Below are positions 28,997 through 38,444 of a stretch of DNA of 64,000 nt, piece after piece. The notes beneath the pieces are model-generated. The model searched no databases. It was not told the origin of the DNA and saw only the letters and a list, made by a program, of their open reading frames with translations. How positions within the stretch are numbered: position 1 is the stretch's first letter; the number at the start of each line of letters is the position of its first letter. The position numbers and the translations under genes are program-made. The stretch is from Nitrospira defluvii (GTDB taxonomy: Bacteria > Nitrospirota > Nitrospiria > Nitrospirales > Nitrospiraceae), in contig NZ_CAJNBJ010000018.1 in assembly GCF_905220995.1 (NCBI RefSeq), positions 209,506 to 273,505 on the forward strand. Reading direction: 5' to 3'.

Positions 28997-29458
28997 ATGG
29001 CCATCCCTAATCTGGTGAAGCCGATCGAAATTCTCCTGGTGGAGGACAACCCGGGGGACGTACGCTTGACCATTGAGGCGCTGAAGGAAGCGAAGGTCAT
29101 CAATCATCTCACCGTGCTCAAGGATGGCGTTGAAGCGCTCGCGTTTCTCCGCCGCCAGGCGCCGTACTCAGCGGCGCCACACCCCCACCTCATTCTTCTC
29201 GACTTGAACCTTCCCAGAATGGACGGCCGCGAAGTCCTAGCCGCCATCAAAGCCGACGACAGCCTGAAGCACATCCCGGTCGTCATACTGACGACCTCAC
29301 AAGACGAACAGGACGTGCTAAAAAGTTATAACCTTCACGCCAATTGCTACATCTCAAAGCCGGTGGACCTGGATCAATTCGTCCGGGTCGTGCGATCGAT
29401 CGAAGACTTCTGGCTGGGCATCGTGGTGTTACCGGCCTCGCAACCTGGAGGAACATGA
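28997..29458 (+). CDS. Single-domain response regulator (Rcp1/CheY-like)
   Basis: 153 aa from the ATG at 28997, 8 nt after AAGGAG. The receiver has acidic pocket EDN (16-18), phospho-acceptor D69 in [13 protein letters not shown] and the lysine in [11 protein letters not shown]. There is no output domain, as in Rcp1. It follows the sensor kinase by 31 nt and overlaps the next kinase by ATGA, so phosphotransfer from the upstream kinase is likely. Confidence 0.92.
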   Translation: MAIPNLVKPIEILLVEDNPGDVRLTIEALKEAKVINHLTVLKDGVEALAFLRRQAPYSAAPHPHLILLDLNLPRMDGREVLAAIKADDSLKHIPVVILTTSQDEQDVLKSYNLHANCYISKPVDLDQFVRVVRSIEDFWLGIVVLPASQPGGT

Positions 29459-31698
29459 CCAGTGGTCCGATGCATGTGCTGCTGATCGAGGACAATCCGG
29501 GCGACGTTCGCCTGTTGCGTGAATTGCTGGGGAAGACCCGAGCCGGAGCATTTGTCCTCACCCAGGTCGATCGTTTGGCTGCCGGCATTCGGCATCTGGA
29601 CGAGTGCGCCATCGACGTCATTCTCCTGGATCTTTCCCTGCCCGACAGTCAAGGCATCGAGACACTGCTCAAGACACATGCGGCAGCGCAGGGGGTTCCT
29701 ATTGTGGTCATGACCGGAACGGAGGACGAGGAATTGGGGCTCCGACTCATTCAAGCCGGAGCCCAAGATTATCTCGTCAAGGGCCAGACGACCGCCTCCC
29801 TGCTGGCTCGTACACTGAAATATGCCGTCGGCCGCAAGCGGCTGGAAGAAACCCTGCGCGAACAAACGCGGTTTCTCCAATCCGTCCTGAACAGCATGGC
29901 CGACGGGGTGGTGATGGCGGATGAAACGGGAGCCTTTCGAATCTGGAATCCTGCCGCCGAACGGATTCTTGGAAGTAGGCCGGCTGGCCGGAAAATCGGG
30001 CAGTGGTCCGAGCACTTTGCCATCTTTCTGCCGGACAAAGTCACGCCGTACCCGCCGGAGGACGTCCCTCTGGCTAAGGCGATCCGCGGCGAATCAGTAA
30101 GCAATGCCCTGATCTTTTTCCGACCGTCGGCCGACGCCGATGGGCTCTGGCTTGACGTTTCCGCCCAGCCACTATGCGACGAGAATGGACAGGCGAGGGG
30201 CGGAGTCGTGGTCTTTCGCGATATCACCGCCAGCAAACGCACCGATGAAGCATTGCGGGACAGCGAAGAACGCTTTCGCGCCATCATGGACAACAGCCCT
30301 GCTCTGATCTTCATCAAGGATCTCGAGGGACGATACCTGCAGGCCAACCGCCAATTTGAAACCGTCGCCCGGTTGTCGCACCACGGTCTGGTCGGGAAAA
30401 CGGATGAGCAGGTCTTCCCTCCCAATCAAGCTCACGCCTACCGAGCGAATGATCGCCAAGTCCTCGAGGCCGACGCCCCGATGTGGTTCGAGGAGTCGGC
30501 GCTTCATGATGACGGGCTCCATACCAGCATCGTCGTCAAGTTTCCCCTGCGCAATGCGCAGGGCCAGTGCTACGCGCTGTGCGGAATCGCCACCGACATC
30601 ACTGATCGGAAGCGCGCGGAGGAAACGCGACAACGACTCGCCAAAGACCGCCTGCTCCTGCTCGAATCGACCGGAGAAGGTATTTATGGCATCGACAAGG
30701 CCGGCCTCTGTACGTTCATTAACTCAGCAGCGGCGCGCATGCTGGGTTATGTGCCGGATGAACTCCTCGGGAAAGACATGCATACATGCATCCATTCCCG
30801 CTATCCGGATGGGGCCGTGTATCCCCGTGAACGCTGCTACATCCACGACACGCTCAACAGCGGTACCGGGTGCAAGATCGACCACGAAGTCTACTGGCGG
30901 AAAGACGGGACCGCTTTTCAAGTTGAATACTCGTCCTTTCCGGTTATCGAGCAGCAACAAATTACCGGAGCGGTCGTGGTGTTCCTTGATATTACCGAGC
31001 GCAAACGGGCAGAACAACAATTGACCCTCTCGCATGACCAGCTGCGAAATCTCTCCGCCCGCCTCGAACTTGTTCGCGAGGAAGAACGCATCCGGATCGC
31101 GCGTGAGATCCATGACGAACTGGGACAGGAACTGACCGGCATGAAGCTGGAACTCTCCTCACTCAGCGACCATCTCCAGACGTCCGGGCCGACGCAACGA
31201 CAGAAACTGCATTCGATCTCCATGCTCGTGGACGCCGCAATCCAATCAGTGCAACGCATCGCCACCGAATTGCGCCCCGTGGTGTTGGATCAACTCGGGC
31301 TTATCCCCGCCATCGAATGGCAAACTCATGAATTCCAGACGCGGACGGGTATTCAATGCACGCTGGATATCTACCTAAGAGCCGTGGCATTGTCCCATGC
31401 CGGCTCCAATGCGATGTTCAGAATCTTTCAGGAAATTCTGACCAACGTGGCCCGACATTCACAGGCGACGGCCGTCGCCATCACCCTTCAGGAACAGGCC
31501 GGCAACCTGGTCTTGGAGGTTCGCGACAACGGTCGGGGAGTGACCGAGTCTGAACTGTCCAATCCGCACTCACTCGGGTTGGTCGGGATGCGGGAACGGG
31601 CGCTACTCTTAGGCGGTGAGACCATCCTGACGGGCACTCCGCAGGGAGGCACGACGGTGAAGGTCCGGATTCCACTCAGCCCATCGCAACCGGCATGA
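29455..31698 (+). CDS. Hybrid sensor: receiver - three PAS - NarX-type histidine kinase
   Basis: 747 aa, start fixed by GGAGGAAC and the ATGA overlap. Domains: receiver (1-120; D59 in [13 protein letters not shown]), PAS 1 (about 140-265), PAS 2 (about 275-390), PAS 3 (about 395-515; [20 protein letters not shown]), then HisKA_3 ([20 protein letters not shown], phospho-His) and HATPase ([25 protein letters not shown]). No membrane segment, so it senses cytoplasmic signals and may accept input from the upstream kinase through its receiver. The NarL-type regulator downstream is the probable target. Confidence 0.9.
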   Translation: MTSGPMHVLLIEDNPGDVRLLRELLGKTRAGAFVLTQVDRLAAGIRHLDECAIDVILLDLSLPDSQGIETLLKTHAAAQGVPIVVMTGTEDEELGLRLIQAGAQDYLVKGQTTASLLARTLKYAVGRKRLEETLREQTRFLQSVLNSMADGVVMADETGAFRIWNPAAERILGSRPAGRKIGQWSEHFAIFLPDKVTPYPPEDVPLAKAIRGESVSNALIFFRPSADADGLWLDVSAQPLCDENGQARGGVVVFRDITASKRTDEALRDSEERFRAIMDNSPALIFIKDLEGRYLQANRQFETVARLSHHGLVGKTDEQVFPPNQAHAYRANDRQVLEADAPMWFEESALHDDGLHTSIVVKFPLRNAQGQCYALCGIATDITDRKRAEETRQRLAKDRLLLLESTGEGIYGIDKAGLCTFINSAAARMLGYVPDELLGKDMHTCIHSRYPDGAVYPRERCYIHDTLNSGTGCKIDHEVYWRKDGTAFQVEYSSFPVIEQQQITGAVVVFLDITERKRAEQQLTLSHDQLRNLSARLELVREEERIRIAREIHDELGQELTGMKLELSSLSDHLQTSGPTQRQKLHSISMLVDAAIQSVQRIATELRPVVLDQLGLIPAIEWQTHEFQTRTGIQCTLDIYLRAVALSHAGSNAMFRIFQEILTNVARHSQATAVAITLQEQAGNLVLEVRDNGRGVTESELSNPHSLGLVGMRERALLLGGETILTGTPQGGTTVKVRIPLSPSQPA

Positions 31699-31767
31699 CC
31701 CCTGTGGCAACACAGGAGCAAGGCAGTTCCTCCGAGCATCGACGAAACAGAAAGAAAGGAGCACATC

Positions 31768-32412
31768 GTGACACACATTCTCGTCGTCGACGATCACGCA
31801 GTCGTGCGGCAGGGCGTCCGGCAGATCCTCAGCGAACAGTTTCAGGACGCGGTCATCGGCGAAGCGGCCAGTGCACAGGAGATGATGGAGCAGATGCGCA
31901 GGCACAACTGGGATGTCGTCGTCCTTGATGTGGGGATGCCGGGAAAGAGCGGGCTCGATGCGCTCAAGGATCTCAAGCAAGCCTCTCCCAAGCTCCCGGT
32001 CCTCGTGCTCAGCGCCTATCCGGAGGATCAGCTCGCGCGACGCATGTTGAAGGCGGGGGCCGCCGGTTACCTGAACAAGGACAGTGCTCCGAACGAGCTC
32101 GTACGTGCGTTGCGGAAGATTCTGGGCGGCGGCAAATTCGTCAGCGCCGCAGTCGCGGAACTCTTGGCGTCAAATTTGGACGACCATTGCGAAAAGCCGC
32201 TTCATGAGCAATTGTCCGACCGGGAATACCAAGTCATGTGCTTAATCGCAGTCGGAAAAAGCTTGAAAGAGATCGCTGACGATCTGTGCGTCGGCGTCAG
32301 CACCATCAACACCTATCGAGCACGTATTCTTGAAAAAATGCAGCTCCGCAACAATACCGAACTGACCCACTATGCGATCGAGAATCGTCTCGTGAACCGG
32401 CTCGTCTCCTAA
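31768..32412 (+). CDS. NarL/FixJ-family response regulator
   Basis: 214 aa, GTG start after AAAGGAG. The receiver has DD at 8-9, D54 in VVVLDVGMPGKSG and conserved Lys in YLNKDSAPNEL. The C-terminal LuxR-type HTH reads LSDREYQVMCLIAVGKSLKE followed by IADDLCVGVSTINTYRARIL. It is 69 nt downstream of the HisKA_3 kinase, the class of kinase that normally pairs with NarL regulators. Confidence 0.93.
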   Translation: MTHILVVDDHAVVRQGVRQILSEQFQDAVIGEAASAQEMMEQMRRHNWDVVVLDVGMPGKSGLDALKDLKQASPKLPVLVLSAYPEDQLARRMLKAGAAGYLNKDSAPNELVRALRKILGGGKFVSAAVAELLASNLDDHCEKPLHEQLSDREYQVMCLIAVGKSLKEIADDLCVGVSTINTYRARILEKMQLRNNTELTHYAIENRLVNRLVS

Positions 32413-32581
32413 ACCGCATCCACCATCCCCCCTCCAACACCGTCACCGCTCGTAGCAGAAACGTCGACAGACCGGATCGCACAACCAGCGACGCAGAATT
32501 TGCGCAAAGAGCGATGCTGGTCCGGGCCTATTTCGGGTAGAGATACCACCGTAGAGGCTGGCGGCAAGGAGAGGAAACCAG

Positions 32582-32938
32582 ATGATGCTGATCGACGACA
32601 CCAGAAGCACGGCGGAGGCCACTGGGATGCCGGTATGCGACTCGGCCGGGATCGGGGCCCTCATTCTCCGCGAGCTGGAGCAGCACGGCCCATGCACGAT
32701 CGAAACGCTGACCGCCTCGCTCCCCTACTACTCATGGAACCAGTTATTCATGGCGATCGATGCCCTGTCGCGAGAGGGCGCGCTGCGGCTCCGGCTGCAA
32801 GCTCGATCGCAATACCTCGTATCCCTCGCGGCACCTCGGACGGACGCGTTCCTTCCTGTCGCTCAATCCAGAATCACTGAAGCCAGGGACTTGGCGGCGT
32901 GCAATTCACCCAGGGGCGGGAAGGAGGCAGTGTCATGA
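32582..32938 (+). CDS. Small predicted winged-helix-like protein in signalling island
   Basis: 118 aa, ATG at 32582 after GAGGAAA. The middle (GALILRELEQHGPCTIETLT followed by YSWNQLFMAIDALSREGALRL) reads like a winged helix-turn-helix, with a first helix, recognition helix and hairpin. The C-terminal 40 residues look disordered. No named family is certain. It overlaps the next gene by ATGA (32935-32938). Confidence 0.7.
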   Translation: MMLIDDTRSTAEATGMPVCDSAGIGALILRELEQHGPCTIETLTASLPYYSWNQLFMAIDALSREGALRLRLQARSQYLVSLAAPRTDAFLPVAQSRITEARDLAACNSPRGGKEAVS

Positions 32939-33363
32939 GTGCAACCAGCATCCGCACCAAACCGGCCGGACGGACGCGGATCATGATCGTCGATCCTGAG
33001 CTGCAGCTCGGACTCAAACTGGCCGATCACCTGGCGAGGAACGGATACCAGGCCGTTCTCGTCCGAGATCTCGAATCGACACTGGCTCAACTCGGCGAAA
33101 TTCGACCTGAGATCATTCTCTTGAGCCAGGACTCTTCCATGATGCACCCGCCTGCCGTCGACATCGAGGCGCTTCGGATCATCAACACACTCTGCCCCCA
33201 AGCCCCGGTTCTGAGACTGAATCGATCGCTGCACGGAACTATGCCCTTCACCCCACTGTCGCCCGACAGCCCTCACGCCTCCCCGCCTCCAGCCTTGCAA
33301 CCACACGTGGTCGAGGACGTGCTTCGTGCACAACTCGGGATCCCCTGCATGCGGGTACAGTAA
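32935..33363 (+). CDS. Degenerate receiver-like protein
   Basis: 142 aa. The segment TRIMIVDPELQLGLKLADHL looks like the first strand and helix of a response-regulator receiver, and EIILLSQDSSMMHPPAVDIE aligns with the phospho-acceptor strand. The usual Asp is replaced (LLSQD in place of LLDLxMP), and only one acidic residue is kept in the first pocket. It probably does not undergo normal phosphorylation. It is translationally coupled to the small HTH-like gene. Confidence 0.65.
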   Translation: MSATSIRTKPAGRTRIMIVDPELQLGLKLADHLARNGYQAVLVRDLESTLAQLGEIRPEIILLSQDSSMMHPPAVDIEALRIINTLCPQAPVLRLNRSLHGTMPFTPLSPDSPHASPPPALQPHVVEDVLRAQLGIPCMRVQ

Positions 33364-33503
33364 CTCGATTTCCCACCCCGCTCTGAGTCGGTAAGGAGCG
33401 AGGTGTCGCGACAGCTCGCCGAATATGTGCAGATGAGGAGTAAGACGGGAACGGCAGAGCAGAGATGAGAGTCGAACGTTCTAGCGATCTGCACAAGGGA
33501 GAC

Positions 33504-33914
33504 ATGATGATGCGCTGCCCAGCGACGGATTGCGGTGAAGCGATGCAACCGGACTATCGTGCCGGGTACGATGCGGTCAGCGGTCTCGAATGCCTCTTTT
33601 GTCCTCGTTGTGGACATCGCGGTATGAAGGCACGGGACGGAGTGCAATTGCTGTTCACCGGGCAGCATGAATATGTCTTCAGCTATGGGCCGTCTTTGTC
33701 GCATCTCAAGGTCATTCTCTCGACGGTGGCAATCAACATTTTCCGGGTTCAGGGAATCCCTCCGACTCAACTGGCCCGGCATGTTGCCGATTGGGCCCTG
33801 CTCACTGGACAGGTCTGCGGCACGGTGCGCTTCTCCGGCGACCTGGTCCTCTCCAGCTGCTATGCGTATTGCCAGCAGCAGGCGAGCCACCCCTCGGGAG
33901 TCTCACCGGTGTAA
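33504..33914 (+). CDS. Small zinc-ribbon-like protein, unknown function
   Basis: 136 aa from the ATG at 33504, after AAGGGAG; an earlier frame from 33465 lacks this site. Cysteines at the N-terminus (MMMRCPATDCG) and in ECLFCPRCGHRG could form a zinc ribbon. The remainder has two mildly hydrophobic helices (HLKVILSTVAINIFRV, TQLARHVADWALLTG) and a Cys pair near the end. I do not recognise the family. It sits 23 nt before the LuxR-type gene. Confidence 0.7.
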   Translation: MMMRCPATDCGEAMQPDYRAGYDAVSGLECLFCPRCGHRGMKARDGVQLLFTGQHEYVFSYGPSLSHLKVILSTVAINIFRVQGIPPTQLARHVADWALLTGQVCGTVRFSGDLVLSSCYAYCQQQASHPSGVSPV

Positions 33915-33937
33915 TCGATCACCAAGGAGAACCGCCG

Positions 33938-34639
33938 ATGCCCGAACCGGACGCATGCCCGGCAGGCCCAACCATTGCGATCGTGAGCAGGAATCAGCTG
34001 ACGCGTCTCGGTTTGCAATCCTTTCTCGCCCAACACCGTCAGCTCCGGCTCATTGGTCAAGCTGCCAGTGCAAAGGAAGCAGAGCCCCTGGTCACGCGAG
34101 CCAAACCACAAATCTTGATCCTCGAACCGGACACGACCTTTGAGACCGGGGACTGTGTTCGCGCAGTGCGTGCGATTCTTCCGACCATCCGGATCATCCT
34201 GCTCTGTAGTGCAAGAGACAGGGACTGCACAGTGGCCAACCGATCACCGGTGGTGGACAGCGTCGTACTGACGAATCAACCACTGACAGCCCTGTTTGCC
34301 GCTATCCATGCGCTTCTGCCACGTCACCGGCCGGAGCACTGGGATGGCCCCCCTCAGAGTGACGCACCACTGCAGCGAGCCAGGCCGGCCGGACTCTCCG
34401 ACAGCAGCGCAGTCCTGCCGAACGCGACGGAGGGCCTGACCAAACGTGAGTCGGACGTGCTGGCGCTACTCGGAGAGGGCCTGACCAATAAGGATATTGC
34501 CCGCCGACTCTTCATTTGCCCGACAACCGTGCGCCATCACCTCAGCCACATATTCAGTAAGTTTGATGTGAATAGTCGGCAACAACTTCTCCTTCGGGCA
34601 CAGCAGCATGGACTCCTGCAACTTGACGGCAACGGGTAA
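33938..34639 (+). CDS. LuxR-family regulator with degenerate (pseudo-)receiver domain
   Basis: 233 aa from the ATG at 33938 (AAGGAGAA upstream). The N-terminal half follows a receiver fold (TIAIVSRNQLTRLGLQSFLA), but the acidic pair is absent and the phospho-acceptor strand reads ILILEPDT, with Glu where Asp is expected. The C-terminal LuxR HTH is intact: LTKRESDVLALLGEGLTNKD followed by IARRLFICPTTVRHHLSHIF. Such atypical regulators often work without phosphorylation, or respond to a ligand or partner. It ends the signalling run. Confidence 0.85.
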   Translation: MPEPDACPAGPTIAIVSRNQLTRLGLQSFLAQHRQLRLIGQAASAKEAEPLVTRAKPQILILEPDTTFETGDCVRAVRAILPTIRIILLCSARDRDCTVANRSPVVDSVVLTNQPLTALFAAIHALLPRHRPEHWDGPPQSDAPLQRARPAGLSDSSAVLPNATEGLTKRESDVLALLGEGLTNKDIARRLFICPTTVRHHLSHIFSKFDVNSRQQLLLRAQQHGLLQLDGNG

Positions 34640-34715
34640 GGGGGCTCGCGAGAGAAGGACGCACCATCAGGAGGATAGATTGTGGTGGGCCTGTGCCAAG
34701 GGGATGCCGGGCAGC

Positions 34716-35336
34716 CTAGGCGACGGGTGCCTTCAGCTTGAGGTATTCCATAAGATCCAAGAACGAACCCTCACGGAGAATACGGGAAAATTGCAGGTGA
34801 TAACTCGCCACGATGCTGGTGCCGTCGATGCTGACGTCGTCGACGAGCCAGCTTCCGTTTTGCGCGATCAGGTGAAACGCCATTCTGGTATCAATCGCCG
34901 GGCCCGCCGGAGCGATCAGCACCTGCACACCGTCGGCCTCTTCCCGCTCGGCAAGGTACACGACCTGCGCGGCAGAATAGTCTCGTAACCGATCCGTCAG
35001 ATCATCGCGCAATACCTGCACAAAGAGCCGAATGAACTGCCGACGGTCGGCGGCGGTCGCTTGCGCTCCTGCTTCACCCAACGCACGTTCGGCCATATCC
35101 TGATAATGAAACGCACGCCGGACAACCTGTTCGATTTCCCACTGACGTTGCCCCGCCCGACTGGTCTCTTTCAACTCGGTCAGGAGATAGAGCACATCAT
35201 TGATGGTAGCTTGCACGGTTGCGGTGGGCGTCTGCGCTGCCCATCCCGGTGCCGGCACGCACAACAGCATAGACAGGCACAGAAGGCCTCCGCACAGAAC
35301 CGTTGCGCCGAATCTCTCTTTCCACCAACCATTCAC
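34716..35336 (-). CDS. MlaC/Ttg2D-family periplasmic phospholipid-binding protein
   Basis: 206 aa. Signal peptide (LCGGLLCLSMLLCVPAPGWA, cleavage near A33-A34). The mature part has the MlaC pattern: WEIEQVVRRAFHYQDMAERA, RRQFIRLFVQVLRDDLTDRL, and WLVDDVSIDGTSIVASYHLQ with FSRIL. MlaC shuttles phospholipids between the outer membrane and an MCE complex. Its MlaEFD-like partner could be the operon at 18-21.7 kb. A paralogue at 56.8 kb shares the same order of motifs. Confidence 0.87.
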   Translation of the reverse strand: MNGWWKERFGATVLCGGLLCLSMLLCVPAPGWAAQTPTATVQATINDVLYLLTELKETSRAGQRQWEIEQVVRRAFHYQDMAERALGEAGAQATAADRRQFIRLFVQVLRDDLTDRLRDYSAAQVVYLAEREEADGVQVLIAPAGPAIDTRMAFHLIAQNGSWLVDDVSIDGTSIVASYHLQFSRILREGSFLDLMEYLKLKAPVA

Positions 35337-35541
35337 AGCTTCGCCCCCATATCACCCGCCCTCACCCTTCGTGTTCCCCTCGCTCCTGTATCCTACTGAC
35401 CGAGAAAATCTTCCGTCAAGCACGTGGATCTACCTGCATCCTCTGCCCTAGGCCGGAACAACCGTCCGCGTGCTGCGCGTCCTCCCGCGACATTGTCAAA
35501 ATGTCTTTTCCTCGCCGACCAAGCTTCGGTATACTCCCGCC

Positions 35542-36792
35542 ATGCCTGCTCGACATTGGCCGTCATTCCTATTCAGCCTTGCCCTTCCGATCCTCTGTGC
35601 CGGCTGCGAAACCACCGATAAGATGCTCGGGGCCGCGGAGCGGGCCGTCGGCAGCACGACCGGCAGAACGGTGCTGGGTATCGTCCAAGGCAAGGACCCG
35701 GCCGATATCGCCCGGCAACGAGTCGAACAGTACGGCCGCGACCCTCAAGCGCTGCTCAGAGACCTCCGGGCGATTCAGCGGGACTTCCAAGCGCTGATGG
35801 CGGCGCTGACGGGGGAGGTCGGCAAGAAGTGGGGCACCAAAGAGGTCAAACTGCCGGAGCAGAAGAAATATGTGAAGTACACGCAAAATTATCGGAGCCG
35901 GGCGATCGTCGATTTCGATGCGGGGAACATTCTGATCGAAACCCTCGACGAGCGGGAGCCGAGAACCAGCCTGAAAAATGCCGTGGTCACCACCCTGCTG
36001 ACTCCGAATGATCCACGGAGCGTCGATCTGTTTTCAGACAAGGAAGTCACGCTGACCAGCGACAAGGAGCCCTATCTGCTTGGGCTGGTGGTGGATCAGG
36101 CAGGAAAACCGGTCCGCACGCCGACCGAAGCCGAACAATTTGCGGAGTCGCTTGTCGCCAAGAGCACGACCACGCGAAAAGTCGACCAGGACAATGGGGA
36201 GAAAACCGCGCACGTCGTCACGATTCCCATGGTGAGTAATTTCTCCCACAAGCAGGCAGAGAAATACCGTGCCGTCGTCGGTCAGTTTGCCGAGCGGTAT
36301 CAGATCAGTCCCAGCCTCGTCTTTGCCATTATTCGAACGGAGAGCAACTTCAACCCCTTTGCCGTCAGTTCCGCACCAGCCTATGGGTTGATGCAGCTCG
36401 TGCCGACAAGCGGCGGACGGGATGCCTATCGTAAAGCGAAGGGGGAAGACAAGGCGCCCACGCGCGACTACCTGTTCGACCCCGACAACAATATTGAGCT
36501 GGGGACCGCTTATCTCAACGTATTGACGTATACGCACCTGGACGACGTGGCCGATCTTGTCTCGCGGGAATACTGCGTCATTTCCGCCTATAACACCGGC
36601 GCCGGCAACGTGTTCAAAACCTTCTCCAAAGACCAGCGTGCGGCAGTGGACCAGATCAACAGGCTCCAGCCATCCGCCCTCTACGACCGTCTCCGCTCAT
36701 CGCTTCCCTATCAAGAAACCCGAGACTACCTGGCCAAGGTGGTAGGCTATCGCAAGCAGTTCGTGAGTCTCGGCGAGAACGGGCCCCGCTAG
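35542..36792 (+). CDS. mltC: Membrane-bound lytic murein transglycosylase C-like lipoprotein
   Basis: 416 aa from the ATG at 35542. A lipoprotein signal (LFSLALPILCAGC) gives a lipidated Cys near residue 20. An N-terminal MltC-type domain (about 50-220) precedes the SLT lysozyme-like domain: IIRTESNFNPFAVSSAPAYG with catalytic Glu in the RTESNF segment, then LMQLVPTSGG and ISAYNTGAGNV. It cleaves peptidoglycan glycan strands. TATACT at 35530-35535 lies 6 nt before the ATG and no Shine-Dalgarno is visible, so the mRNA may be leaderless. Confidence 0.9.
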   Translation: MPARHWPSFLFSLALPILCAGCETTDKMLGAAERAVGSTTGRTVLGIVQGKDPADIARQRVEQYGRDPQALLRDLRAIQRDFQALMAALTGEVGKKWGTKEVKLPEQKKYVKYTQNYRSRAIVDFDAGNILIETLDEREPRTSLKNAVVTTLLTPNDPRSVDLFSDKEVTLTSDKEPYLLGLVVDQAGKPVRTPTEAEQFAESLVAKSTTTRKVDQDNGEKTAHVVTIPMVSNFSHKQAEKYRAVVGQFAERYQISPSLVFAIIRTESNFNPFAVSSAPAYGLMQLVPTSGGRDAYRKAKGEDKAPTRDYLFDPDNNIELGTAYLNVLTYTHLDDVADLVSREYCVISAYNTGAGNVFKTFSKDQRAAVDQINRLQPSALYDRLRSSLPYQETRDYLAKVVGYRKQFVSLGENGPR

Positions 36793-36812
36793 ATTCCCCT
36801 GGCCGCCGTCCA

Positions 36813-38438
36813 TTGGGTGAGAAGCCGTTCATCGCAACAACCTCCGCACCACCGACATCAAAAGGGAGAGTCACGATAGAGCGGTCATCCGACAGACACC
36901 TCCGCTGGAGCATTCTCGGCTCGGCTGGAGCCTTGCTGCTCATCGCGCTGATCCCCCTCGTGCTGGTGCACATACCGCCGCTGGTGGACTATCCCAATCA
37001 CCTGGCTCGCGTTCACATTCTGGCCGACAACGGACAGCATCCGCTCCTCCGGCAGTACTACGAGATCCACTGGGACCTCCTCCCCAACTTGGCGATCGAT
37101 ATCCTCCTGCCTCCCTTGCTGACCGTCGTGTCGGTCGAAACAGCCGGGAAACTGTTTCTCGGGTTGATTCTTACATTCCTGGCATTCGGTACCATAGCCT
37201 TGCATCGGGCCCTTCATCAGCGGTGGTCGCCATGGCCGATCTTGGCCTTCTTCTTTCTCTACAACAGTGTCTTCCTGTGGGGATTCCTGAATTACTTGTT
37301 CGGTCTCGGCTTGGCCCTGCTCAGCTCTGCACTCTGGATCACCCTCCGTGACCGTTCTGCTCGCCTCTTGATTCCACTGTTTTCCCTGCTTGCGGTGGTA
37401 CTCTTTTTCGCCCATCTGTTCGCCTTCGGCGTGTTCGCACTCGTGGTGCTGTCCTACGAAGGTGCGTCCTGGTGGAGCCACCGGCACGCAGGCGGGCGAT
37501 TCATGGAAACCTCGCTGGGGAAGGCCCTGCCGACGACCGTCTTGCCGATGATCTTGTTGATCCTTTCACCGACGTTCAGAACCAACCCGGCCGACTATCC
37601 ATTCTGGCTCCGCGGATTGCCTCCCCCGCCGGCGGTGACCTTTCTTCCGTTGAACGTGAAGGTCGAAGCCTTCAAAGGCGTGCTTCGCACGGAGCACCAG
37701 GGGTTGGACCGGGTATCAGCGGTGCTATTGGTCGGTCTTGTTGGGGTGGGCCTTTGGCGGAGACAGTGGTCGCTGCGTCCTTCCATGTACCTTCCCTTGG
37801 CTGCGACGCTGGGAGCGGCACTGGCGATGCCCGCGTCGATCGGGACAACGGCGGTCGTCGATATTCGTATGCCCGTGGTCGTGGTGTTACTCGCAATTGC
37901 GAGTTCGGATTGGCCGAATTGGCGTCGGCGCTGGTTTGTTCCTGTCGCCCTCGCGTTCAGCCTACTCTTTGTGATGCGGATGGCCGTGATTACCGAAGGA
38001 TGGCTGGAAACCGATCGTCACTATCGCCAATTTATCGCGGCACTCGATCAACTTCCGGAAGGAACCCGTTTGCTGTCGGCGATTAAACTGGCCTCCTACG
38101 ATGCCAACTCACCACGAGACTCGAGGATTCCTGAGACCAGGCCGATGGTCAACCTGTCCTGTTGGGGCATCATCCGTCGATCAGCGTTTGTGTCCAATCT
38201 CTTCACGGCACCCGGCCAACAGCCGGTGCAATTGACTCCGCCGATGCGCTCCCTGCTCACGGTGGAGGAATTTCTCGCGCAAGCCGTCCCCATTCCTTGG
38301 GATCGGTTTCGCACACAATACGACTATGTGGTCGTACGGCGCACTCAGACCCTTCGCCCACCGGTCCCCTCAGACTTTGTTCCCGTCACACAGGGGGAGG
38401 AGTTCACGCTGTACCGGATCCCCGAACGGCAGCCCTGA
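36813..38438 (+). CDS. Polytopic inner-membrane protein, possible GT-C-type glycosyltransferase
   Basis: 541 aa if started at TTG 36813, which has no ribosome-binding site. A near-perfect AAAGGGAG at 36861-36868 stands 7 nt before an in-frame ATA (36876), a possible rare start giving 520 aa. About ten transmembrane helices begin with ILGSAGALLLIALIPLVLV, followed by a periplasmic loop PPLVDYPNHLARVHI with acidic and His residues, as in GT-C enzymes that use polyprenyl-phosphate sugars. The C-terminal 130 residues are soluble. A GT2-GtrA gene that could supply the lipid-linked sugar is convergent and adjacent. Function is inference. Confidence 0.75.
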   Translation: MGEKPFIATTSAPPTSKGRVTIERSSDRHLRWSILGSAGALLLIALIPLVLVHIPPLVDYPNHLARVHILADNGQHPLLRQYYEIHWDLLPNLAIDILLPPLLTVVSVETAGKLFLGLILTFLAFGTIALHRALHQRWSPWPILAFFFLYNSVFLWGFLNYLFGLGLALLSSALWITLRDRSARLLIPLFSLLAVVLFFAHLFAFGVFALVVLSYEGASWWSHRHAGGRFMETSLGKALPTTVLPMILLILSPTFRTNPADYPFWLRGLPPPPAVTFLPLNVKVEAFKGVLRTEHQGLDRVSAVLLVGLVGVGLWRRQWSLRPSMYLPLAATLGAALAMPASIGTTAVVDIRMPVVVVLLAIASSDWPNWRRRWFVPVALAFSLLFVMRMAVITEGWLETDRHYRQFIAALDQLPEGTRLLSAIKLASYDANSPRDSRIPETRPMVNLSCWGIIRRSAFVSNLFTAPGQQPVQLTPPMRSLLTVEEFLAQAVPIPWDRFRTQYDYVVVRRTQTLRPPVPSDFVPVTQGEEFTLYRIPERQP

Positions 38439-38444
38439 CCGACG

